Made by a program: the position numbers and the translations under genes. A stretch of DNA of 64,000 nucleotides. Source: Paenibacillus sp. PastM-3 (GTDB lineage: Bacteria; Bacillota; Bacilli; Paenibacillales; Paenibacillaceae). How positions within the stretch are numbered: position 1 is the first letter of the stretch; each line of letters starts with the position of its first letter. The stretch lies in assembly GCF_029893965.1 (NCBI RefSeq), contig NZ_JARXXP010000020.1:1-64000 (forward strand), written 5' to 3'. The notes below the pieces were generated by a model. The model did not search any database. It was not told the origin of the DNA and was given only the letters and a program-made list of their open reading frames with translations. This document shows positions 42,211-52,230 of the stretch, in pieces.

Positions 42211-43160
42211 CAGGCCAGAACCTCATCTTCCTGAGCCAGTGTATACCTAACCTTCATAATAATGTGCTGGTCATAGTCGCCGAACTGGCGGCCAAACAGG
42301 TTCAGCCCGCCCTGATGAACCGCATCAGGTCTAATTCCAATCCGCAGCCGCAGCTTGGGGTTCCCTTCCAGCTGAAGATCCTTTAGCGTCGTCTCTGATA
42401 CCTTTTCCATATCAAGTGTAGTCTTCTCGTGGTCCACCCGCCAGGACTTCAGGAAGCCGTATTGCGTCGAGCCATCCCACCACCAGTTCGGATTCAGCCT
42501 GCCGCGCCGGTCACCGAAATCACCGGGACTGGTCCACATGCCGATCTCTGTACCGTTGACCCACACCGATATATTGGATGGCCAATCCTGGTCATAATTC
42601 GGTGCTTCCGAGCACATCTCCATTGACAGCTCAAGGCTCTGGATCTGCGCTCCGGCAGGAAGATCCATAGGCATCAGATACTCCAGAAATCCCCGGCGCA
42701 GCCAGATCAGCTGAGCGTTAACATGCTTGGGATGATAGAAGCTCGCCGGCTCATCTTCCTTGATAATAAGGCCCTCACTGTTCGCCATGCCGCAGGTCGG
42801 TGATACCTCACAATCGCTATAATGGCCGACCGGCATCTCCATCTCATACATATACTCTGCCCCGCCACCCGTTGTCTTTTTCGCATTAAGGGCAATATGA
42901 ACATCGTCGTAGTTCCTGCTGCACACCTTCATTGCGCCGCGGGATGCGGGAAGCAGCTCTGTATGAATCAGCCCGGCTGCCTCCAGGACTTTGATATTGC
43001 TGGCTACTGTTGAGACCGGAAGCTTCAGCTTGTCCGCAATTTCAATAATATTTAAGTTTCTGGTGTTGAGGAGCCGGAGAATATCAACCCTGGAGCGTGT
43101 TGATAAGGCATGGGTTACCGTGACCAGTCTTTCCGGGTCGTCAAAGCTAAGTTCCAGCAC
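42210..43160 (-). CDS. ArsR-like HTH regulator fused to a large beta-rich C-terminal domain
   Basis: The first ~75 residues are a winged HTH of the ArsR/SmtB type (TRSRVDILRLLNTRNLNIIEIADKL, then VASNIKVLEAAGLIHTE). Residues ~100-316 form a domain rich in Trp, Gly and beta strands (NISVWVNGTEIGMWTSP, NPNWWWDGSTQYGFLKSW), which looks like a jelly-roll ligand domain; I know no name for it. ArsR proteins are usually ~100 residues. The GTG at 43160 is chosen, not the frame opening at 43226, because GAAGGAGAG lies 8 nt before it. It is last of the minus-strand glycan genes, 79-fold smaller spacing than the locus itself, and probably regulates them in response to a sugar. Confidence 0.85.
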   Translation of the reverse strand: MLELSFDDPERLVTVTHALSTRSRVDILRLLNTRNLNIIEIADKLKLPVSTVASNIKVLEAAGLIHTELLPASRGAMKVCSRNYDDVHIALNAKKTTGGGAEYMYEMEMPVGHYSDCEVSPTCGMANSEGLIIKEDEPASFYHPKHVNAQLIWLRRGFLEYLMPMDLPAGAQIQSLELSMEMCSEAPNYDQDWPSNISVWVNGTEIGMWTSPGDFGDRRGRLNPNWWWDGSTQYGFLKSWRVDHEKTTLDMEKVSETTLKDLQLEGNPKLRLRIGIRPDAVHQGGLNLFGRQFGDYDQHIIMKVRYTLAQEDEVLA

Positions 43161-43305
43161 AGGTTCAGCTCTCCTTCTATCCTGATTAGATATATTTATA
43201 GTACTTCCTAACCTATTGAAAAACAATTATGGTGAGCACCCTGCTTATTCACAAACGGCTCCCGGAAATCCGGAAGCCACCCTCGGTTCAGCTCTGTTTT
43301 TGTAT

Positions 43306-44718
43306 CTAATCCGCCGGCTTGATATCAATAAAGTCAATCTCCCCGTAGCCGTCACCCTTCGCGAAGCGGAGGGTATTGGTTCCTGCATGCAGCTGAACGC
43401 GGGCTGTAGACAGCCCCCAATTTTCCCAGCCTTTGTTGGTGATATTGAAATGGCTGGGCGCGCCTGAATTAACACTGAGCAGCAAATGGGACCAGCCGCC
43501 GCCTGCCGTGCCGTTAGCGGTCCGGGCCAGAAGGATATATTGTCCCGCTTCTGCCGCTTTAACTGAAAATTCCACGTAGCTCTCCGGCGTATCAATATGT
43601 CCCGCCTTCATTCCGCCAGAACTATTCTGGCTCGAAGATGCATAAGCTGCGCCGCCAAAAGCAGCTTCTTCACCTTCATAACGCTTACGTGCCGCTTCCC
43701 CCGAAGGTAGAGTTACCGGAAGATTGGGATCAGCCGGAATGCCAAGGGCTGGTGTATTGTCTGCGTTCCAGCGAAATGGCTGCATCCGTACCTCACGGTT
43801 CCATCCGGCGCCGCTGTATTTGGCAACATGATACATGATCCAGTCCTCCCGGCCGTCGGGTGACTTCGTAAACGAATGATGGCCCGGCCCGTACAGCCCG
43901 TTCCCTGAGCTAAAGACCGGCTGGCTGCGCTTGTTCCAGGATGCCGGATTCAGCAGGTCAGCGGAAATGTCCGCCGTGATCAGCCCCAGGCAATAATCAT
44001 CAGTCCAGCTTCCGCTGGCCGAATAGACAAGACTGATGATGTTCCCCTGTATAATCACCTGCGGCCCTTCATTCACGTTCGGAGAATGGTTCGTTTCCCA
44101 GCTGTATGTTGGCCTGGCAATCTCCACCCGTTCAGAATCGATGCTCCACGGATTGCTCATGTGGGCGATGTAGAGATTCTGCCGCACATTCACATCACCT
44201 TCCCAGCCGGACCAGATAAAATACAACTCGTCACCCGCCTGCAATACAGTACCGTCAATCGCCCACTTATCGGTGGGATCTGTGATCTGGCCTTTGTATT
44301 GCCAGGTTCCCTCCAGCGGATCAGCGGCAGTACTCTCCATCACATGCATCCGGTGATTTACATTGTCACCATCGTCCATCGCATAGTAGATATACCAGGC
44401 CCCGTTTAGATAATGCAGCTCAGGCGCCCAAATATTGCTGCCCCCGGTATTGATAACCTTAACTTGTCCTGCATCAATGGTTGTAAGCTGCGCCGACTTC
44501 CAGAGGGTCACATTGCCTCCGGTTGTTTTGGTGAAATAATAGAAGCCGTCTGTATGCTTGTAGACCCACGGGTCGGCCCCGTCCTGCATGACTACATTAT
44601 AAAAATCATTATGGCTGAACACCTTACGGCCCTCCTTTCCCATTGTTAAAACGAGCAGTACACCTATGGCCAGCACACTAACAGCAGGCAGCCAGATATA
44701 CCGGGCTTTCACTTTCAT
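43306..44718 (-). CDS. GH43 family glycoside hydrolase with C-terminal carbohydrate-binding module
   Basis: Probably an arabinofuranosidase or xylosidase-type enzyme outside the membrane. An N-terminal signal anchor (IWLPAVSVLAIGVLLVLTMG) precedes a five-bladed propeller. The three GH43 acids are in MQDGADPWVYKH (base Asp), WAIDGTVLQ (Asp) and NVNEGPQVII (acid Glu). Residues ~345-470 (RYEGEEAAFGGAAY, GYGEIDFIDIKP) form a CBM6/35-like module. Upstream RBS GAAAGGA. It is 44 bp downstream of the GH2 gene. A cytosolic-looking paralogue is at 52479, so the locus may degrade the same linkage on both sides of the membrane. Confidence 0.9.
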   Translation of the reverse strand: MKVKARYIWLPAVSVLAIGVLLVLTMGKEGRKVFSHNDFYNVVMQDGADPWVYKHTDGFYYFTKTTGGNVTLWKSAQLTTIDAGQVKVINTGGSNIWAPELHYLNGAWYIYYAMDDGDNVNHRMHVMESTAADPLEGTWQYKGQITDPTDKWAIDGTVLQAGDELYFIWSGWEGDVNVRQNLYIAHMSNPWSIDSERVEIARPTYSWETNHSPNVNEGPQVIIQGNIISLVYSASGSWTDDYCLGLITADISADLLNPASWNKRSQPVFSSGNGLYGPGHHSFTKSPDGREDWIMYHVAKYSGAGWNREVRMQPFRWNADNTPALGIPADPNLPVTLPSGEAARKRYEGEEAAFGGAAYASSSQNSSGGMKAGHIDTPESYVEFSVKAAEAGQYILLARTANGTAGGGWSHLLLSVNSGAPSHFNITNKGWENWGLSTARVQLHAGTNTLRFAKGDGYGEIDFIDIKPAD

Positions 44719-44762
44719 AACCCGTCACAATCCTTTCGGGTGATTAGTTAGTGGAGCTCCGG

Positions 44763-46511
44763 CTAGTCTTCGATTGCCGCTTTGCGCCCGTTGATCCGGC
44801 GGATGACCTCAGGAGCAAATTTCGGCTGCCTGTCATAGGTATACAGCCCGTTCACTTCCTGCTCTACGTCATACAGCTGGGTATAGCAGAAGCCGAACAT
44901 CATCGGGTGGTCCAGCAGCACATCGGTCAATCCGGCGTAACGCGCAAGGAACGCCTCCTCCGATGCCGGACGGTCGCCGTAACCCCAGGACTTCTCATCC
45001 AGCTGCTGCGGATTCCACCAGATTCCGCCGTACTCGCTGATGAAATAGGGCTGGCCTGCATAGGTCTGCCGGTCAGGGAAGGTATTAAATACCTCGCCGC
45101 CGTCCTTCATCGGCTCGTATCTGGCCCGGAACGTCTCCGGGTTCTGGTCATAGTCATGCAGATCAAATATATCCGTCACCACATGGAAGTTACCACTGGT
45201 ATCAATCACCGGACGCGTAGGGTCCATCCGTTTGGATACCTCATATACGAGCTGCAGGACGTCATCATGCTGCTTGACTCCATCCCGGTCCCACGTCTCG
45301 TTGAACGGGCACCAGCCGATCAGTGCAGGATGATTGAAATCCCGCTGCATTCCTTCAAGCCACTCGGGCAGGAACTGTGATACCGCTTCTGCGGTGGTAA
45401 TATTAAGCCCCCAGTTCGCATGCTCGCCCCAGACAAGATAACCGAGCTGGTCAGCCCAGTACAGGAAACGCGGCTCGAACATCTTTTCATGCAGCCTGGC
45501 ACCGTTAAAGCCGAGTCCCAGGGAAATTTCAATGTCCCTGCGCAAATCTTCATCGCTTGGAGCGGTATAGATTCCGTCAGGGTAGAAGCCCTGATCCAGA
45601 ACCAGACGCTGGAAAACCGATTTACCGTTGATCCGGAAGGCCATTCCGTCCAGGCGAACCGTTCTCAGGCCGAAATAGGAATCAACAGCATCACACTCCT
45701 GCCCTTCGCACTGCAGCGAAAGCTTCAGATCGTACAGCTTCGCATTGCCGGGCTCCCATAAGTGAACCTCGGAGAGCGGAAGCGTCAGTCTGACGGACGG
45801 TCCGGATACGAGGACACTGGCCTCCCCGGCTGCTGCTCCGGCAAACTGTGCGGAAGCGGTAACCCGTCCCCCCGCAGCATTCCCGCTGACATTAACTTCA
45901 AGATGTACACAGGCGTTGTCCGGGTCCGCTATGATTTTCATATCCGATAAATGCTTGTCGGCTACATGTTCAAGCCAGACCGTCTGCCAGATCCCGGTAG
46001 TACGCGTATAATCACAGCCGTGCGAATGAAACAGCTCCGACTGTTTACCGCGCGGCTGACGGCCTGAGCGGACGTCGTCCTCTGCATTCACAGTTATTAC
46101 ATTATTGCCTGGAACAATAAGGGCAGTAATATCGAAGCTGAACGGGGTGTACCCGCCGCGGTGACTGCCTGCGGATACTCCGTTCACCCATACCTCTGCT
46201 TTATAATCGACAGCGCCAAAATGGAGCAGCGTCCGGCCGTCACTCCAGTCTTCAGGCAGGGTGAACTCCCGTCTATACCAGACGGCTGCCATAAAATCTG
46301 TGTACTCCACACCGGATAGCTTGCTTTCCGGACAGAAGGGAACGGTGATTACCCCGGATAGTTCATGGCTCCCGCCTTGTAATCCGCGTTCCCTGCCGCT
46401 TTTGCCATGGTCAATTTCAAACTGCCACCGGCCGTTCAGATTGATCCACTCCGGTCTGACCCACTGGGGGCGGGGATATTCAGGGCGGGGCAGAGCAGAT
46501 AAATGTGACAT
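44763..46511 (-). CDS. GH2 family glycoside hydrolase (beta-galactosidase-like)
   Basis: 582 residues with the GH2 jelly-roll, Ig-like and TIM-barrel domains: RPEYPRPQWVRPEWINLNGRW opens the sugar-binding domain, VDYKAEVWVNG follows. The barrel holds the acid/base Glu in CPFNETWD and the nucleophile Glu in YFISEYGGIWW. There is no signal peptide, so it is intracellular. Its best-known relatives act on beta-galactosides or beta-glucuronides; the true sugar is unknown. It shares domain order and key motifs with the next GH2 gene and is probably a duplicate of it. RBS AAAGGAG is well placed before the ATG. Confidence 0.93.
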   Translation of the reverse strand: MSHLSALPRPEYPRPQWVRPEWINLNGRWQFEIDHGKSGRERGLQGGSHELSGVITVPFCPESKLSGVEYTDFMAAVWYRREFTLPEDWSDGRTLLHFGAVDYKAEVWVNGVSAGSHRGGYTPFSFDITALIVPGNNVITVNAEDDVRSGRQPRGKQSELFHSHGCDYTRTTGIWQTVWLEHVADKHLSDMKIIADPDNACVHLEVNVSGNAAGGRVTASAQFAGAAAGEASVLVSGPSVRLTLPLSEVHLWEPGNAKLYDLKLSLQCEGQECDAVDSYFGLRTVRLDGMAFRINGKSVFQRLVLDQGFYPDGIYTAPSDEDLRRDIEISLGLGFNGARLHEKMFEPRFLYWADQLGYLVWGEHANWGLNITTAEAVSQFLPEWLEGMQRDFNHPALIGWCPFNETWDRDGVKQHDDVLQLVYEVSKRMDPTRPVIDTSGNFHVVTDIFDLHDYDQNPETFRARYEPMKDGGEVFNTFPDRQTYAGQPYFISEYGGIWWNPQQLDEKSWGYGDRPASEEAFLARYAGLTDVLLDHPMMFGFCYTQLYDVEQEVNGLYTYDRQPKFAPEVIRRINGRKAAIED

Positions 46512-46540
46512 TGTAAAACTCCTTTAATTGGAATTGGTTT

Positions 46541-48319
46541 TTATTTGCCGGTCATGATCTTACGAATCTCCGCCAGCGGCGCCTTCGGCTTGCGGTCATA
46601 GGTGAGCAGACCATTGATTTCCTGCTCAACATCGGTCAGCTGGGTATAGCAATAGCCCTGGATCACCGGTGAGGAGAACATCGGGTCAACGACTGCCTTG
46701 AGCCGGATCAGGAAATCCTCCTCATTCTCGGCTCCGGAATAGCCCCAGCCCTCCCATTCGCTTTTCTTGAAGGCAATGCCGCCGAACTCCGAGATGAGAA
46801 TCGGCTGGCCCTGATAGGAAGCGCCGCCCACAAAAATTTTGCGGTTAGCCGGCATGGAATTCACAGCAGACTCAGCCGTAGCATACCGCTGCTCCAGCAC
46901 CTCCTGGCGGCTCTCATAGTCATGGATCGTAATGAGGTCTGTCGTCATATGCTCCCAGCCGTCGTTATATACAACAGGCCTCATGTCATCCAGCGATTTG
47001 GTCAAATGATACATGGCCAGGCCGTGCTGCTGCTGGCGCTTATCGATCTGCACATTGGGAATCCCCCAGCTTTCATTCAGCGGAACCCAGGTTACAATGC
47101 TCGGATGGTTATAATCACGTCCGATAATTTCCTGCCATTCCTTGGTGAACCGGTTGACATATGCCTCAGAGTACTCATAGGCGTTGGCAGCCTCGCTCCA
47201 TACCAGGAGGCCCAGCTTGTCGCACCAGTACAGGAAACGCGGATCTTCCGTCTTCTGGTGTTTGCGCACACCGTTGAAGCCCATTTCCTTGGCCAGCTCA
47301 ACATCGCGCTTCAAAGCTTCGTCCGAAGGTGCGGTCAGAATCCCGTCAGGGAAATACCCCTGATCCAGCACCAGCCGCTGGTAGTACGGGCGGTTATTCA
47401 GGCACAGTCTGCCGTCCTCAACCGATACCTTGCGCATGCCGAAATAGGCAGCAACCTCATCGATTGTCTCTCCCCCCCGGACAAGCTGATACTCAATATC
47501 GTACAGGTTGGGGTGTTCAGGGCTCCACAGCCGCCCCAGGCCATGCTCGGCAAAATCACCCAGCCCGATCGTCCGCAGCTGCTCAGCGTGTCCTACATTG
47601 TATTGATCTTCAGCAATCCATTCCCCGCCGTAAGTAACCTTGATGCGGAGCTTCAGCTCAGCATCAGGCTTAAAGCCGTCAAGGAATGTACGGATGCGGA
47701 TTTCGTTACGGTCAATATCCGGGGTCATCATTATTTTGCGCATATGCACCGCCGACACCGGCTCAAGCCAGACACTCTGCCAAATCCCGGTTGTGCGGGT
47801 ATAGAAGATTGAAGCAGACTGCTCCAGCCAGTATTGCTTGCCCCGCGGCAGCGTTACATCGCGGCTGAAGTCCTCAGCCCGCAGTACAATCCTGTTGCTG
47901 CCCTGAACCAGCAGCGGGGTAATGTCCGCCTGGAACGGTGTATGTCCGCCTTCATGCATGACTGCCAGCTGTCCGTTCACCCAGACCTTGGCCAGATAAT
48001 CAACGGCTCCGAAATGCAGGATGATCCGTTTGCCGCTCCAGGCCTCAGGAACCTCAAAGCTTCTTCTGTACCACACCACATCATGAAACGCAGGATCTTC
48101 AATGCCGCTCAGTTTGCTCTGGAAGGCAAAGGGCACCTGAATCGTCCGCGCAGACAGCGCAGGCGTGTCTTTCATATACCATTGCTCTTCTTCACCGGCA
48201 CGTTCATCATCAAAGCCAAAGTCCCATGCTCCGTTCAAGCTTAGCCACTCTTTGCGTCTAAACTCGGGCCGCGGATATTCAGGACGGGAAATTAAGGTGT
48301 TGCCTGCTTCAATCAACAT
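46541..48319 (-). CDS. GH2 family glycoside hydrolase, paralogue of the neighbouring GH2
   Basis: About 592 residues, same architecture. The start motif RPEYPRPEFRRKEWLSLNGAW is nearly shared with the other GH2. Acid/base Glu in WVPLNESWG and nucleophile Glu in ILISEFGGIAF. No signal peptide. The ATG at 48319 is preferred because GGGAG lies about 11 nt upstream; the frame also has an ATG at 48337. Only 29 bp separate it from the second GH2 and 26-44 bp from the permease gene, so they are one operon. Different loops around the barrel suggest distinct sugar preferences. Confidence 0.92.
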   Translation of the reverse strand: MLIEAGNTLISRPEYPRPEFRRKEWLSLNGAWDFGFDDERAGEEEQWYMKDTPALSARTIQVPFAFQSKLSGIEDPAFHDVVWYRRSFEVPEAWSGKRIILHFGAVDYLAKVWVNGQLAVMHEGGHTPFQADITPLLVQGSNRIVLRAEDFSRDVTLPRGKQYWLEQSASIFYTRTTGIWQSVWLEPVSAVHMRKIMMTPDIDRNEIRIRTFLDGFKPDAELKLRIKVTYGGEWIAEDQYNVGHAEQLRTIGLGDFAEHGLGRLWSPEHPNLYDIEYQLVRGGETIDEVAAYFGMRKVSVEDGRLCLNNRPYYQRLVLDQGYFPDGILTAPSDEALKRDVELAKEMGFNGVRKHQKTEDPRFLYWCDKLGLLVWSEAANAYEYSEAYVNRFTKEWQEIIGRDYNHPSIVTWVPLNESWGIPNVQIDKRQQQHGLAMYHLTKSLDDMRPVVYNDGWEHMTTDLITIHDYESRQEVLEQRYATAESAVNSMPANRKIFVGGASYQGQPILISEFGGIAFKKSEWEGWGYSGAENEEDFLIRLKAVVDPMFSSPVIQGYCYTQLTDVEQEINGLLTYDRKPKAPLAEIRKIMTGK

Positions 48320-48363
48320 GGTGTACTTCACTCCCATTGCTTAATTTCTTCTCTCTGTTGCTG

Positions 48364-49299
48364 TTAACCCTTAATCGAACCGACATAGACGCCTTTGACA
48401 AAATACTTCTGCAGGAACGGATAGACCATCAGAATCGGCAAGGTGGATACGACAATCGCACAATATTTAACCAGCTCGCGGAAGGCCGTCTGACTGCCGG
48501 CACTGTCGATGACAACCCCGCCCGCACTGCCGATGGAGGTTGCAGTAGAGTCGTTGGCAACCAGAATTTCCTTCATTAACAGCTGTAGCGGAAAGAGATG
48601 CCTGTCTTTGAGCAGCACCATCGCATTGAACCAGGAATTCCAGTTCCCGACCAGATAGTACAGAAAAATAACGGCCAGCGTAGCCTTGGACAGCGGCAGA
48701 ATCACATTGATCAGAATATTAGCCTGGCTCGCGCCGTCAATCGTTGCCGCTTCTTCCAGCTCCTGTGGAATGGCCTGGAAGCTGGTCCGCAGGATAATAA
48801 TGTTCCAGGTACTCAGCGCCGTCGGCAGAATCATCGCCCACAGATTGTTGTACAGGCCGATATCCTTCATTAATAAGAACCACGGAATCAGCCCGCCGCC
48901 GAAGAACATCGTAATGGTAATCAGGATCATGATGAAGTTTTTGAAATACAAGTCTCTTCTCGATAACACATAAGCCCCCAGGATGGTCATAACCATGTTG
49001 ACCAAGGTGCCTAACCCCACATAGATAATCGTGTTTTTATATCCGTTGATCAGGCTGTTATCCTTGAACACCAGCTTATAGCCGTCCAAGGTGAAGCCGA
49101 GCGGTTTGAGCAGAATTCCTTTATGGGCAATCAGCTCTCCCGGGTTGCTGACCGAGGCGAACAGGATATGCAGAATCGGATAAAAGCACACCAGAGTCAG
49201 GGCCGTCAGGACGATATACAGCGTGATATCGAAGAGCCGGTCGCCCGGAGAACGGTATTTTCTGCTTTTTTTCACTATAGGCTGCGGATTATCATTCAT
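48364..49299 (-). CDS. Sugar ABC transporter permease (LplC/YtcP family)
   Basis: A 311-residue membrane protein with about six helices. The EAA coupling loop is EAATIDGASQANILINVILPLS. GDRLFDITLYIVLTALTLVCFYPILH at the start is typical of LplC-like permeases of oligosaccharide transporters. The ATG at 49299 is used because AGAGGGA is 5 nt upstream; the 17 extra N-terminal residues in the open frame lack an RBS. It pairs with the permease encoded upstream. Confidence 0.95.
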   Translation of the reverse strand: MNDNPQPIVKKSRKYRSPGDRLFDITLYIVLTALTLVCFYPILHILFASVSNPGELIAHKGILLKPLGFTLDGYKLVFKDNSLINGYKNTIIYVGLGTLVNMVMTILGAYVLSRRDLYFKNFIMILITITMFFGGGLIPWFLLMKDIGLYNNLWAMILPTALSTWNIIILRTSFQAIPQELEEAATIDGASQANILINVILPLSKATLAVIFLYYLVGNWNSWFNAMVLLKDRHLFPLQLLMKEILVANDSTATSIGSAGGVVIDSAGSQTAFRELVKYCAIVVSTLPILMVYPFLQKYFVKGVYVGSIKG

Positions 49300-49315
49300 G
49301 GCTGTCCCTCTTTTC

Positions 49316-50287
49316 TTACCATAAGCTGGTTTCGGATCTGCGTTTGGCAAGGGTATTGGTCATCCAGAGCAGGCCGAAATTCACAATCGAGCTGACCAGA
49401 CCCACAGCCGTGGAATAGCTCAGACTGGCCTCTCTTAACCCCCGGCGGTACACGTAGGAGGCAATGACATCTGCCGTATCATAGATCAGCGGATTGTAGA
49501 GCAGGATAATTTTCTCGTAACCGGATGACATCAGCCCGCCAATGGCAAAAATAAAAAGAATGATGATGACCGGACTGATCTGCGGCAGCGTAATATGCCA
49601 CATTTTTTTGATCCGTCCCACTCCGTCGATTTCGGCTGCTTCATATAGAGAAGTATCAATTGAGCTCATCGCCGCCAGATAAATGATGCTGTCCCAGCCG
49701 ATGCTCTGCCAGATGCCTGAGAATGTATAGATCGGACGGAAGAATGAGGAATAGCCGAGCAGAGACGAATACTCTTTTCCGGTAATAAGCTGCAGAATTT
49801 GTGTGACGATCCCTTCGTCTGCAGCGAAGATATGAATGATCCCGCAGACAACCACCAGTGAGATAAAATGCGGCATATAGGTGATTGTCTGCACGGTCTT
49901 CTTGAACTTCTCAGCGCGGATTTCATTGAGCAGGAGAGCCAGAATTATCGGTGCGGTAAAGCCGAACACAATTCCCCAGACGTTGAGCATAAGCGTATTT
50001 TTAACCACCCGCCAGAAGTACGGTCCCCCGAAAAAATCAGCAAAGTGCTTGAGCCCGACCCACTCACTCGCGTTAAACCCCAGCAGCGGCTTGAAATCCT
50101 TGAAGGCGATCAGAACGCCCCACATCGGCCCGTAGCAGAAGATCAGAAACCAGGCCACGACCGGAACGGCCAGCAGGTAGACGAACCAGTTCTTTTTCAG
50201 ATCCTTCTTGATGATGAGTCCGGTCTTCTTCGGCTTAGCGGCCGCAGGAACAGGAGCACCACCCTTCTTACTGCGTACAATCTCCAT
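49316..50287 (-). CDS. Sugar ABC transporter permease (LplB family)
   Basis: 323 residues, six helices, EAA loop YEAAEIDGVGRIKKMWHITLPQ. The N-terminal KKDLKKNWFVYLLAVPVVAWFLIFCYGPMWGVLIAFKDF is a signature of LplB-type components. It forms the channel with the other permease. No ATPase gene is in the locus, so a shared MsmX-like ATPase encoded elsewhere is expected. Confidence 0.96.
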   Translation of the reverse strand: MEIVRSKKGGAPVPAAAKPKKTGLIIKKDLKKNWFVYLLAVPVVAWFLIFCYGPMWGVLIAFKDFKPLLGFNASEWVGLKHFADFFGGPYFWRVVKNTLMLNVWGIVFGFTAPIILALLLNEIRAEKFKKTVQTITYMPHFISLVVVCGIIHIFAADEGIVTQILQLITGKEYSSLLGYSSFFRPIYTFSGIWQSIGWDSIIYLAAMSSIDTSLYEAAEIDGVGRIKKMWHITLPQISPVIIILFIFAIGGLMSSGYEKIILLYNPLIYDTADVIASYVYRRGLREASLSYSTAVGLVSSIVNFGLLWMTNTLAKRRSETSLW

Positions 50288-50298
50288 AAAACAACCAC

Positions 50299-52047
50299 CT
50301 ATCGTTTGTTATATCGATCCAAGGCTGCCTGATGGATACTCAGGAATTCATCCAGTCCCATACTTTGCGCTTCTTTCAAAAATTTGTCGTAAGCATCGAC
50401 CGGCAGCTCACCCATGATGATCTTGGCAAAATATTCTCCGCGCAGCGTCGACAGCTGGTTCCCAAGCTCAGCTTCCCGTGAGGCTTCTTCTTTGGTAAAG
50501 GTAAGCGGCGGTACCGCCATGCTGGTATCCATGTTCTCCGTCCAGTACTTGCGGATCTCCCCGGAATAGCTCCCCTTGGCGGTGATCAGCGGATTGGCAT
50601 GATGCTCGTCACGGATATTCGGCCAAGTGTGCATCCGGTATTTCCAGAGCGTGGTCGATACAGGCTGGCCCTCAGGGTCCTTGTATATATAGCTGTTTTC
50701 GGGATAATACGGCATGCCACTGTCGTCGATCAGATGCACCGTTCCATATTCGCCGAAGTTAATCATTTCCCAGCCTTTTTTGCTGTAGCTGAAATCAAGC
50801 CAGGCCATTGCTGCTTCCACATTGTCAGCTTGGGTGGTGATCGCCGCTTCAGTACCGGTTCTTTTGAAATTTTTATAGGTGGTTGCCGATTTATCCCCTG
50901 CATTCAACACCGGATTCAGCGCCCCGACAAAATCAATGCCGCTCTGCTCCTTCCAATAGCTCCACATCGTATCCGGAGAATCCATCATCACCGCGGTATC
51001 GCCGGAAATCGCACTGGCCATCCTCTGGTTAAAGTCCGCTGTCGCCCAGTCCGGATTCAGCAAGCCTTCCTTGTTCCACTGCTGCATGGTTGCGAGATAC
51101 TCCTTCGCTTTCGGCTGCGCCGGCCCCCAGGCTACTTTGCCGTTCCCGTCCAGGAAGGTCCAGTCCCACACCCCGTAGGCTCCGTTAATGATGCCGGTAA
51201 AAATCTGGCCGTAAGTCGAGCCGTAGTTGAGCGGCGCCTTATAGCCGGCTTCCTTTGCTTTGGTCAGGAAGGTGTGCCATTCATCGATGGTGTTAGGAAC
51301 GGCCAGCCCTGTTTTGTCGAGCGCCTCCTGCTTGATCAGCATCCCGAACCAGGTCCATTCTGAATAAGGGGCGATCCCGTAAAAGCCGAGCAGCCTGCCT
51401 TCGTCGGTCACCGTCGTTTTCCGGCGGGTTTCATCAGAGTTACGCCACTGAGAATAGTTGGGGGCATTCTTCTCCATCAGATCGGTGAGATCCAGGTAAG
51501 CGCCGTCATTGACACCTGCTTCAAGCCCGCCAGGGTAACGTCCCGGCTCAATGATGATGTCTGGAAGATCACCAGAGGAGATCATCAGCGTGAAGGCATC
51601 TGCCTCCTGGCCGATCGGCGGTGTAATGAAATTCACTTTGATCCCTGTTAATTTCTCCACCTGCTTCTGGACGGCATGATTGTTCATATCTGGAATGTTG
51701 GAGTTCGCAGGCATCCATACATCGAGGACCACATCGCCCTTCACGGGATAGGCGGAGTAATCACTTGGAATCACTTCATCGTAATTATCGCCGAGGTAGG
51801 TATCATTCAGGGTAGCGTTCACTTCATCGATTTGCTCCTGCGTAGGCGCCGTATTCCCGCGGATGTCACCGCTGATATCCGTAAAGGCTACATCGTTCTT
51901 CTCCCGGGTTACATTTGCATTATTAGTGCCCGGGTCACTGTCCGCAGTATTGTTCTTAGCATTGTTGCCGCTGCATGCCGTTACAGTCGAAATAATCAAT
52001 ATTAATACAAATAACAGGCTAACCAAGCGCTTTGTAATGTTCTTCAT
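50299..52047 (-). CDS. Extracellular solute-binding lipoprotein (LplA type)
   Basis: This captures oligosaccharide for the two permeases. 582 residues after the start at MKNITKRL, preceded by GGGGGG. The signal peptide ends in the lipobox TVTAC, so it is lipid-anchored. The type 1 binding-protein body follows (residues ~100-580, VVLDVWMPANSNIP and DLPDIIIEPGRYPGGLEAG). It is first gene of the operon under the SigA promoter with cre at 52202-52238. The frame open upstream of the chosen start shows no protein features. Confidence 0.94.
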   Translation of the reverse strand: MKNITKRLVSLLFVLILIISTVTACSGNNAKNNTADSDPGTNNANVTREKNDVAFTDISGDIRGNTAPTQEQIDEVNATLNDTYLGDNYDEVIPSDYSAYPVKGDVVLDVWMPANSNIPDMNNHAVQKQVEKLTGIKVNFITPPIGQEADAFTLMISSGDLPDIIIEPGRYPGGLEAGVNDGAYLDLTDLMEKNAPNYSQWRNSDETRRKTTVTDEGRLLGFYGIAPYSEWTWFGMLIKQEALDKTGLAVPNTIDEWHTFLTKAKEAGYKAPLNYGSTYGQIFTGIINGAYGVWDWTFLDGNGKVAWGPAQPKAKEYLATMQQWNKEGLLNPDWATADFNQRMASAISGDTAVMMDSPDTMWSYWKEQSGIDFVGALNPVLNAGDKSATTYKNFKRTGTEAAITTQADNVEAAMAWLDFSYSKKGWEMINFGEYGTVHLIDDSGMPYYPENSYIYKDPEGQPVSTTLWKYRMHTWPNIRDEHHANPLITAKGSYSGEIRKYWTENMDTSMAVPPLTFTKEEASREAELGNQLSTLRGEYFAKIIMGELPVDAYDKFLKEAQSMGLDEFLSIHQAALDRYNKR

Positions 52048-52201
52048 ACTTAACCCCCCGCTATTAATTAATTTGCGCCTTACCTTAACCGAATCCGAAG
52101 TCAGCACCCGCCTCTCTGTCACAGCTGAATATTCCCCTTTTACTGTAAGTAACCAACTACAAATCAATCATTAGATACATAACTTTTGTATCTTTAATCG
52201 G

Positions 52202-52230
52202 ATTATAAGCACGAAAAAGTTAAATGTCAA
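52202..52230 (-). promoter_or_regulatory. Consensus SigA promoter of the solute-binding/permease/GH2/GH43 operon
   Basis: On the minus strand TTGACA (52225-52230) and TATAAT (52202-52207) both match consensus exactly, with a 17-bp spacer. A perfect promoter is rare in bacterial genomes and usually needs tight repression. Confidence 0.92.
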
